Assembly (NCBI GenBank): GCA_022446965.1
Contig: JAKVBV010000023.1
Span: forward strand, 1 to 33,900
DNA length: 33,900 nucleotides
Source of the DNA: Phycisphaerales bacterium
Lineage (GTDB): Bacteria > Planctomycetota > Phycisphaerae > Phycisphaerales > SM1A02
Reading direction: 5' to 3'
This document shows, piece after piece, positions 8,185-14,723 of the stretch. Positions within the stretch are counted from its first letter, which is position 1; the number at the start of each line of letters is the position of its first letter. Under the pieces are notes generated by a model that saw only the letters and a list, made by a program, of their open reading frames with translations, was not told where the DNA came from and did not search any database. Position numbers and translations under genes: made by a program.

Positions 8185-8641
8185 GGCCGCGTTCCCTCCA
8201 GTCCAAGTGGTCAGACCGCCGTCGGTCAAACCAGAATCCCATCCCGTGTGGCTGCCAATGTGAGGCAGCGTTTCGGGTCTCCCACGTTGCACACCCCACC
8301 GGTGTGCGGACGCTATGCCGTGGTGCACCAGGTCATCTGTGACCCGTCTGCGTGGCCTGCTCCTGCTCGACGCGATTCCAATGGGGCCATTCCCAGTGGG
8401 GGTCCGCGCCGTTTGAGCCCCAAGCAGGCTCGTACAGGGTGGTGCCAACACGGCGAGGGGCATCCTACCCCTACATCTTGTGGCTACAAGCCCTTCGGCC
8501 ACTGAATCTAGTATGTGTGAGCGAAAATACCGCAAACCCAGCAAATGCGGCCAGTTAGCGTTCTGAAGCGCCATGTTGGTAGCGGTGGACAAGTTGGCGC
8601 GGTCGCCTGAGGGCCCCTCAGACGGCGGTACGATGGGTCTC
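8185..8641. other. Divergent intergenic region between dcd and the helicase gene (457 bp)
   Basis: The two flanking genes diverge, so both promoters should lie here. No convincing coding frame is seen on either strand. The stretch 8500-8550 is the most A/T-rich part (TGAATCTAGTATGTG, GCGAAAATACCGC) and is the best place for a promoter, but no clear -35/-10 pair stands out. Two overlapping hairpins are possible at 8477-8490 (CTTGT/ACAAG) and 8480-8502 (GTGGC/GCCAC), which would exclude each other. A 15-bp dyad lies at 8607-8621. No riboswitch or known RNA was recognised. Confidence 0.5.
8607..8621. promoter_or_regulatory. Dyad CTGAGGG-C-CCCTCAG upstream of the helicase gene
   Basis: A perfect 7-bp inverted repeat around one base ends about 20 bp before the chosen helicase start. 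The position and symmetry suit a dimeric regulator's operator or a 5'-leader hairpin. As this gene codes for a repair helicase, a damage-responsive repressor site is one possibility, but the sequence matches no operator I know. Confidence 0.3.
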
Positions 8642-10870
8642 ATGCACGGATGCGACACGATGTTGAATGGGCTCACGCCGGCCCAAAAAGAGGCCATCAG
8701 CGCCCCGCCAGGCCCCATGTTGGTGCTCGCCGGGCCCGGTTCAGGGAAGACCACGGTCGTCACACGACGGATCGCGGCCATGCTGCACGGCGGCATCGCG
8801 CCCTGGCAGATTCTGGCGCTCACCTTCACCAACAAGGCGGCCGGCGAAATGCGGCATCGCGTGCAGGCGCTGTTGGGCGGACACGATTTGCGAGGGCTCA
8901 CCATCAGCACGTTTCATGCCTTTGCTGCAGGGCAATTGCGCCGGCTCGGTGAGCGTGCCAACGTGCACGAAGACTTCAGCATTTGGGACACCACCGATCA
9001 GCGCGCTGCGATGAAACAGGCCATCACCGACGCGGGATTGTCAACAGGCAACTGGACACCGGCATCGGTGTTGTCTGCTGTGAGTGGTTGGAAGAACAAG
9101 CTGTGCACGGTGTCCGATCTGGAAGCGTGCGGCGACGACTTTTACACACGCAATCTGGCCCGGGCCTGGCGTGCATACGAACGCATCTTGAAGGCCGCGC
9201 GGGCTGTTGACTTTGACGACCTGCTGCTGCATCTGGCCACGACACTGCGGGACAACGACATGGTTCGGCGTGAGTTCAGTGATCGGTGGTCAAACCTTTT
9301 GGTGGACGAATACCAGGACACCAACCATGCCCAGTTCGTGATCGCATCCTCAATCGCGCAGGCACATCGCAACATCTGCGTGGTGGGCGACCCGGACCAG
9401 TCGATCTATGCCTGGCGTGGTGCGGACATCAACAACATCCTCGATTTTGAACGCAACTACCCCGGCGCCCGTGTTGTCAATCTGGGGACCAACTTCCGCA
9501 GTAGTGGTCGCATCGTCGAAGCCGCCGCCGCCCTCATCAAGCACAACACGTCCCATCGGCCTCGAGACCATGTCGCCGCCGGCGAGCAGGGCGAGCCTGT
9601 GATCGTGCTGGGCGCACCCGACGAGCACGAAGAAGCCCGCGAATTGGTCGAGCGCATGAGATTGCACCATGAAGACCACGATGTGCCGTGGCGTGAAATG
9701 GCCGTGCTCTACCGCATGAACGCCCTGAGTCGTGTGCTCGAAGAGGCATTCCGGGCGGCTGATGTACCGCACGTCGTGGCTCGCGGCACGGCCTTCTATG
9801 ACCGCAAAGAAGTGCGTGATGCCTTGGCCATGATCCGTCTCGTACTCAATCCCGCCGATGACGTGGCGTTCCGGCGCATCGTGAACGTGCCGCCGCGGGG
9901 GATTGGTGCCACCACCATGGACACGGTCGAACGACATGCCGCTCGACACGACTGCGGGGTGCTCGATGCCCTGCGGACGGTGGTCGCCAATGGCGATCTG
10001 GCCACGCGGGCGTCCAAGGCCTGCACCGCCTTCCTCACGTTGGTGGATGGATGGATTCACACGCTGGCTGAAGCAGCACCGGAAACCGACCTGGCCTCGT
10101 TCGTCGCTGGTGTGCTGGTGGAATCGGGGCTGGAAGATCATTTCAAGAACGCCCGCAGTGAAGAAGATCAGGCTCGTCTGGAAAACCTCGACGAACTCGT
10201 GTCCGCCGCGGCTGATCGCGACAGCGACATGCTCGAGCTGGCCGGCGAAGACACACCGTCGTTGCGACGACGTCTGGCCCAATGGCTGGAGACCATCGCA
10301 CTCGTCAGCGACGCTGACGCGATTGATCCAGAGCAGGGGGCGGTCACGTTGATGACGTTGCATGCCGCCAAGGGGCTGGAGTTCGACGTGGTGGGCATCG
10401 CCGGATTGGAGGCAGGGCTGTTGCCCCATGCTCGCAGCAGCGATGATCCGGCGCAGCTCGAAGAGGAACGCCGCCTGTGTTACGTCGGCATGACTCGAGC
10501 TCGTGATCATCTGATCATGTCTCGCGCCCACGTGCGGACGGTGCGTGGCCTGCGTGAACGCACTGCAGGCAGCGCCTTTCTGAACGAACTCCCGAGCGAT
10601 GTGACCCGTTCCATCGAAACCGAAGACCCCTTCGGTGCAGGTGGAAGTGCCGGCGGGTTCGGCGTGACCACCGCCGTGCAGACGGCGATCGAAGGCATCG
10701 CACCAGGTGTGACCGTGCGGCACCCACGCTTCGGCACGGGCATCGTGCGGCGGGTGCTGCATCGTCCGCAAGGCACGACCGCCACGATCGAGTTCGACGA
10801 CTTCGGTCCTCGCACCTTGTACGTGGCTCGCGCGGCACTGGAAGTGATCGACGACGGAGTCACGTTCTGA
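8642..10870 (+). CDS. pcrA: UvrD/PcrA-type ATP-dependent 3'-5' DNA helicase
   Basis: This 742-residue superfamily 1A helicase would unwind DNA in repair and replication restart. The motifs occur in order: Walker [10 protein letters not shown] (residues 30-38), Ia [13 protein letters not shown], Walker [62 protein letters not shown] and [17 protein letters not shown]. The C-terminal segment ([15 protein letters not shown] to [13 protein letters not shown]) is the Tudor-like domain typical of PcrA/UvrD. Its size and domain order are complete. The start is uncertain: ATG codons at 8633, 8642 and 8660 and an open frame from 8573 exist. I chose 8642, which leaves a short lead before [12 protein letters not shown]. 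It is followed at once by queG in an overlapping frame, so the two are co-transcribed. Confidence 0.95.
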   Translation: MHGCDTMLNGLTPAQKEAISAPPGPMLVLAGPGSGKTTVVTRRIAAMLHGGIAPWQILALTFTNKAAGEMRHRVQALLGGHDLRGLTISTFHAFAAGQLRRLGERANVHEDFSIWDTTDQRAAMKQAITDAGLSTGNWTPASVLSAVSGWKNKLCTVSDLEACGDDFYTRNLARAWRAYERILKAARAVDFDDLLLHLATTLRDNDMVRREFSDRWSNLLVDEYQDTNHAQFVIASSIAQAHRNICVVGDPDQSIYAWRGADINNILDFERNYPGARVVNLGTNFRSSGRIVEAAAALIKHNTSHRPRDHVAAGEQGEPVIVLGAPDEHEEARELVERMRLHHEDHDVPWREMAVLYRMNALSRVLEEAFRAADVPHVVARGTAFYDRKEVRDALAMIRLVLNPADDVAFRRIVNVPPRGIGATTMDTVERHAARHDCGVLDALRTVVANGDLATRASKACTAFLTLVDGWIHTLAEAAPETDLASFVAGVLVESGLEDHFKNARSEEDQARLENLDELVSAAADRDSDMLELAGEDTPSLRRRLAQWLETIALVSDADAIDPEQGAVTLMTLHAAKGLEFDVVGIAGLEAGLLPHARSSDDPAQLEEERRLCYVGMTRARDHLIMSRAHVRTVRGLRERTAGSAFLNELPSDVTRSIETEDPFGAGGSAGGFGVTTAVQTAIEGIAPGVTVRHPRFGTGIVRRVLHRPQGTTATIEFDDFGPRTLYVARAALEVIDDGVTF
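10856..10859 (+). promoter_or_regulatory. Ribosome binding site GGAG deciding a non-AUG queG start
   Basis: GGAG inside the end of the helicase gene lies seven bases before CTG 10867 and ten before ATT 10870. No such site precedes the GTG at 10927. This supports initiation at the helicase stop codon rather than at the GTG. Confidence 0.4.
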
Positions 10871-11895
10871 TTCCGCAGGCCACCATCGTCGATGCGGCCA
10901 AGTCGGTCGGCTTCGCCGCCGCCGGCGTGGCTCGGGCCGACCGGGCACCACATGCCGATGTGCTGGAACGGTGGCTTGCAGCAGGCCGGCACGGCACGAT
11001 GGCCTGGATGGCGGACAACGTGGAACTCCGCACCGATGTGCGGGCACTTGTACCGGGGGCCAAGAGCGTGATTTGCGTGGCTGACCGCTATGACGGCAGC
11101 CCGGATGACGCTCCAGCGAATCATGGCCGCATCGCCCGATACGCCCGGGGGCGTGATTACCACAAGGTGATGAAGAAGCGGCTGCATGCCATGTGTGACA
11201 CGCTCGCCGAGCAGTGGCCCGAGCACACCTTCCGGGCCTGTGTCGACACCGCGCCGGTGCTCGAACGTGACTGGGCGCAGTTGGCTGGACTGGGCAGCGT
11301 GGGCAAGAACACCATGCTCATCGAACCGTCGATCGGATCATGGTTGCTGCTGGGCGAGATCATCACCACGCTTGACATCGAGGCCTCGACCGCGGCACCA
11401 GACGACCCGTGTGGCACCTGTACTCGATGCATCGACGCCTGTCCAACGCAGGCGATCTCGCCCTGGGCTGTAGATGCCACCCGATGCGTGAGCTATCTCA
11501 CCATCGAACACCGTGACGTGGTCGCCCCATCCTTGCATGAGGGCATGGGCACATGGATTTTCGGGTGCGATGTGTGCCAGGAAGTGTGTCCACACAATCA
11601 GCCCACATCCCGAACAGTGCAGGCCGACCGCGAGTCGTCGGCGGGCACGAGATCGGCCTCACTGCCACTGCTCGATGTGCTGCACTGGACCGAGAAGGAC
11701 CGAGTCGCCGCCATCGCAGGCACGTCTGCAACGCGAGCCAAGCTCGACATGTGGCGACGCAACGCAGCCATTGCATTGGGCAATACGCCACAGAGCCCCG
11801 CACATCGCAAGGCCCTTCTGGCAATCGATCAAGATTCGGCGCAGCCGCCGATGGTGGATGACGCCGTCAGGGCGTCCCTGCATCGGCAGGGCTGA
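10867..11895 (+). CDS. queG: Epoxyqueuosine reductase
   Basis: QueG reduces epoxyqueuosine to queuosine in the wobble base of certain tRNAs, using cobalamin and two [4Fe-4S] clusters. Visible are YARGRDYHKVM, the catalytic-acid region VDTAPVLERDWAQLAG, GSVGKNTMLI, the first cluster motif CGTCTRCIDACPTQA, CVSYLTIEH, and the second cluster CDVCQEVCPHN. A helical C-terminal tail follows. The first conventional start in frame is GTG 10927. However, the 19-20 codons before it ([20 protein letters not shown]) match the normal QueG N-terminus, in which a helix ending in a GF-x-x-x-G motif is expected. No ATG, GTG or TTG exists in that stretch, so I start at CTG 10867 (ATT 10870 equally possible), with GGAG seven bases upstream. 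If GTG is used the protein is 322 residues, short at the N-terminus. It overlaps the helicase stop. Confidence 0.9.
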   Translation: MIPQATIVDAAKSVGFAAAGVARADRAPHADVLERWLAAGRHGTMAWMADNVELRTDVRALVPGAKSVICVADRYDGSPDDAPANHGRIARYARGRDYHKVMKKRLHAMCDTLAEQWPEHTFRACVDTAPVLERDWAQLAGLGSVGKNTMLIEPSIGSWLLLGEIITTLDIEASTAAPDDPCGTCTRCIDACPTQAISPWAVDATRCVSYLTIEHRDVVAPSLHEGMGTWIFGCDVCQEVCPHNQPTSRTVQADRESSAGTRSASLPLLDVLHWTEKDRVAAIAGTSATRAKLDMWRRNAAIALGNTPQSPAHRKALLAIDQDSAQPPMVDDAVRASLHRQG

Positions 11896-13198
11896 CACTG
11901 CGGCCAGCGAAGGCGGCCTGCAAGGTGCTCAGACGCGCGATGATGGCCTCGGCCATGGCGCTGTTGCCCATGCCTTGTGCGGATTGCATGGCGGCATCAG
12001 CCACCGTCATCGCCTGCTGCACTGCGGCTTCGCGGGCAGTGGCGATGGTGCGGGCGTGGTCGCGAATCGCACCGGCATCGGGCAGGTCATTCATGCTCGC
12101 CATCTGGTCGAACACGGTGCCGGCACGTTGCAAGGCGGCCAGGCGGCTCACTGCCACGGCCAACTCAGCTTGTCGTGCGCCAAGGTCCAGTGCCCGGTCG
12201 GGGTTGGCACGGTGGCGACTACCACGAGCTGCCTTGGCGGCGGCCGAAGCGGCGTTGGCGTAATGCGCGGCTACTTCATCCGTGGCGGTCTTGAGCGACC
12301 CGGATTCCAATGCGGCGAGGGCCGCAGCATCAGCAGCGATGGCGGACTTCAGGTCGTTGAGATGCGCTCGAGCGGCGTCGATCTGGGCGTTGCGAGCCTG
12401 AACGAACGCGTCGATATCGACTTGGTCGGCATCGATGCCTTCAAGCGTGGCTTGCTGGCCTTCGATGATCACGGCCAATTGGGCCCGGGCTTCCTGTGCA
12501 GCAGCCATCTGTGCAGTGAGTTCGTCGAGTCGTGACTCGGCGGGCGCGATCTCGGACAACATGGCGCCGGAGCGTTCCAGTTGATCGATGGCGTCGGAAC
12601 CACCGGTGGCCAGGCCATCAGTGCGCGTCGCGAAGGCGCGACTGCGTGCTTCGGCGATCGACTGCTGGGTGGTGTCGATCATCTGCTGCAGCATCTGCAT
12701 GCCCTGTTCGATCTGGGCTTGCTGCCCTTGGAGCGCGGCGACCAGTTCCGTGGCCTGCTGGGCATCCTGTTGCAGTCGATCCACACCAAGTTGATCGGCG
12801 CGGAACGGGGCGTGGTCGATGAACAGTTGCAGATCGGTCACGGCCACGAGGCGTGCCTCGATGCAGCCCACGAGGCGAGCGGCTTCGCGGCGATCGTCGA
12901 TCGCGGCATCCCACGCGGCACCACCGATGACCAGTTCGGCCTGGGCGGTGAGGGCGTCCTTCATCGGGGCCAGCGCACCACCGGCGACATCGATCGAACG
13001 CAGGTCTCGCAGCACGCCTTGGGCGTGATCAGCGGCCGCATCCGATGCGAAAGGCAGCATCTGCATGGCGATCTGGGCGTCGTCGATGGCCTTGGCTGCT
13101 GCACGGCGCTGCTGGGCAGCTTCGTTGATGCAACCACCAGCACTGAGCAGCACTGTGACGGCGAACAAAGGAATCAGTGGACGCATGAGCCGAGTCAT
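11867..13198 (-). CDS. Lipoprotein with long Ala/Gln-rich coiled-coil, function unknown
   Basis: The 443-residue product begins MTRLMRPLIPLFAVTVLL and has a lipobox SAGGC with Cys23 as the predicted lipidation site, so it should be anchored in a membrane facing the periplasm. The rest is almost entirely helical, rich in Ala, Gln, Asp and Glu. Stretches such as ALQGQQAQIEQGMQMLQQM and LTAQMAAAQEARAQLAVI show heptad-like patterns, suggesting several coiled coils. No catalytic motif is seen. The ATG at 13198 was preferred over 13234, because 13198 puts the charged n-region directly before the hydrophobic core. Its 3' end overlaps the end of queG by 29 bp on the other strand. No family name is recognised. 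Confidence 0.75.
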   Translation of the reverse strand: MTRLMRPLIPLFAVTVLLSAGGCINEAAQQRRAAAKAIDDAQIAMQMLPFASDAAADHAQGVLRDLRSIDVAGGALAPMKDALTAQAELVIGGAAWDAAIDDRREAARLVGCIEARLVAVTDLQLFIDHAPFRADQLGVDRLQQDAQQATELVAALQGQQAQIEQGMQMLQQMIDTTQQSIAEARSRAFATRTDGLATGGSDAIDQLERSGAMLSEIAPAESRLDELTAQMAAAQEARAQLAVIIEGQQATLEGIDADQVDIDAFVQARNAQIDAARAHLNDLKSAIAADAAALAALESGSLKTATDEVAAHYANAASAAAKAARGSRHRANPDRALDLGARQAELAVAVSRLAALQRAGTVFDQMASMNDLPDAGAIRDHARTIATAREAAVQQAMTVADAAMQSAQGMGNSAMAEAIIARLSTLQAAFAGRSVSPADAGTP

Positions 13199-13227
13199 GA
13201 GGGCCAGTCTCCAACCGGGGCATCGAT

Positions 13228-13271
13228 CGAACAAAAGGGAAAGACACGCATGGAATCAATGCGGTTCCATG
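13228..13271 (-). terminator. Probable terminator after the GDH/CX4CH-protein pair
   Basis: On the minus strand CATGGAA and TTCCATG (13271-13265 and 13255-13249) form a perfect 7-bp stem with a nine-base loop. It is followed after a short GC step by a T-rich run (TCTTTCCCTTTTGTT). It lies about 50 bp past the stop of the gene ending at 13323 and before the next gene's start at 13198. Confidence 0.45.
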
Positions 13272-13322
13272 GTCAGGGCAGTCTATCGCCCGGGGCACCG
13301 GCTGTCTGCCTGCTGGGACAGA

Positions 13323-14723
13323 TCACGGCGATGGTGGTGGGTCCGCTGCTGGCTCGGGCTCCGGCGGCCAGGGCACGGTGGGCCGCGGCCGACGCATGGC
13401 CCGCATCCAGCGGAGCGTTGTTTCTAGGCCCTCGCCGTTGAGCACCGGTCGCCACCCAGGGGTGCGAGGGTGGGGCGTGTCTGCCATGGCTCGAGGCAGG
13501 GCATGCTGGATCAGCAGCGAATTGGCCGGGGTGGTCCAGTCGAGCATCGGGCGATCATCGAACGTGGCCCGCTCCAACTGCAGCAAGTTGGCGGCGCGAA
13601 CCCGGTCATCCGGACGGGACGACCGGTAGAGCCGAAATCGCCCGGCGTCAGGTCCGCCATGGCAGGTGCGCGTTCCACATCGGGTGGTGAGCCAGCCATC
13701 GTGAATGGCACGGGCGAACGTCTGCAGGGCTGGCGGGGGCGTGTCCACCTGCACCTCGTTGTATAGGGGGCGAGCCCGCAGGTCGAAGAGCAGTTGCAGC
13801 GCCTGGGCATCTGGCATCGCCAGCAAGGCCTCGAGTGCTTCGGGCGTGTCAGGCAGCAGTCGCGACCCACTCCAGCCCAGATGCAGTCTTCGACGAGTGC
13901 TCTCGGGCACGGTCAACGGCGGCGGATTGGTCGGGTTGAGTTCGAGCACGCGTTGCAGATGCACGATGTCCGGGGTTGGGAGTGGCGGCAGCCCAGCGTT
14001 GGGCGGCAGCGGTCCCGGCGGAGTGGGATCGTCAGGCTGTTCTTGCGTCGGTGCAGGTGCCTGTTCCGGTGCAGGTGTGGGTTCGTGTGGAACGGGCGCG
14101 GCGGACGCATCGGTGACCGGCGCCACCGTGTCTGGTGGGGGTTGTGTCGTGACCGGGCCTTGGGCTGCAGCCGCTTGGGCGCGAGCCATGGGCAGCAGCG
14201 CAGCAGCTTCGATGTTGTCGAAGGTGTCCACGAGCGATTGCAATTCGGACTGGGCCAAGGCCCAGGCCTTCTGCGTGATCAGCCAGCGGGCCAAGGCGAG
14301 CCGGCCATGTTCGTCGGAATCGGCCAGGGCACTGCGTGAGGCTTCGTACAGCGCTGCGATGTCCGGCGCCGGCTGCACGAAGGCCACGTCCTTCCGGCTG
14401 AGCGTGAGCATCACACCATGCACGTCCACTTTCACCGCATCCCAGCCGTCGGTATGCAGCAGGCCGCGAATCTGACGACCATCGCGCATGTGCACGATCA
14501 CCTGTTCGGGCTGCTCGACATCCATCAGCAGCACGATCTGGAACGCCGTTTCGGGATTGACCAGCACTTTTTCGCCAGCTCGCGTGCGGATGTGCAGTCC
14601 ATCTTCGCTCTGGCCGAGGATGACGCCCTCGATCTTCTGCAGGTGGTCCACCTGCACGATCACACGCTGGGGTGACTCGGTCACCCCGAGCAGCGCCAAC
14701 AGCACCGCGACGAGCAGCCTCAC
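13323..14723 (-). CDS. Secreted protein with Pro-rich linker and CX4CH cytochrome-like domain
   Basis: The 466-residue product starts at GTG 14723, which overlaps the glutamate dehydrogenase stop in GTGA, implying coupled translation. A signal peptide (MRLLVAVLLALLGVTES) is followed by a small domain of beta-strand repeats (VIVQVDHLQKIEGVILGQ; VIVHMRDGRQIRGLL). Next come a helical segment (LALARWLITQKAWALAQSEL) and a long Pro/Ala/Thr-rich linker at about 195-255. The C-terminal domain contains CGTRTCHGGPDAGRFRLYR. Its CX4CH pattern is a variant haem-attachment motif and resembles planctomycete secreted domains with a C-x4-CHGG signature. Only one such motif is present. Whether haem is bound is inference. 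The partner gene is a dehydrogenase, but the two would be in different compartments. Function is not known. Confidence 0.75.
   Translation of the reverse strand: MRLLVAVLLALLGVTESPQRVIVQVDHLQKIEGVILGQSEDGLHIRTRAGEKVLVNPETAFQIVLLMDVEQPEQVIVHMRDGRQIRGLLHTDGWDAVKVDVHGVMLTLSRKDVAFVQPAPDIAALYEASRSALADSDEHGRLALARWLITQKAWALAQSELQSLVDTFDNIEAAALLPMARAQAAAAQGPVTTQPPPDTVAPVTDASAAPVPHEPTPAPEQAPAPTQEQPDDPTPPGPLPPNAGLPPLPTPDIVHLQRVLELNPTNPPPLTVPESTRRRLHLGWSGSRLLPDTPEALEALLAMPDAQALQLLFDLRARPLYNEVQVDTPPPALQTFARAIHDGWLTTRCGTRTCHGGPDAGRFRLYRSSRPDDRVRAANLLQLERATFDDRPMLDWTTPANSLLIQHALPRAMADTPHPRTPGWRPVLNGEGLETTLRWMRAMRRPRPTVPWPPEPEPAADPPPSP

Noticed and set aside
8195-8250. Minus-strand stretch resembling a tmRNA 5' end (GATTCTGGTTTGACCGAC)
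   Set aside because: The matching 3' end with tRNA-like fold and CCA would have to lie inside dcd, and none is seen; chance similarity.
8480-8510. GCCACTG, as in the cobalamin riboswitch core
   Set aside because: Only seven bases match; the surrounding conserved B12 box and stems are missing, and it is on the helicase strand, not the nrdJ strand.
8573-8641. N-terminal extension of the helicase from the start at 8573
   Set aside because: The added residues do not resemble helicase N-termini and would cover the dyad; later ATGs fit the family better.
9350-11047. 565-codon open frame antisense to the helicase and queG
   Set aside because: Both sense genes are well supported by full motif sets; the antisense product is His/Arg/Pro-rich noise.
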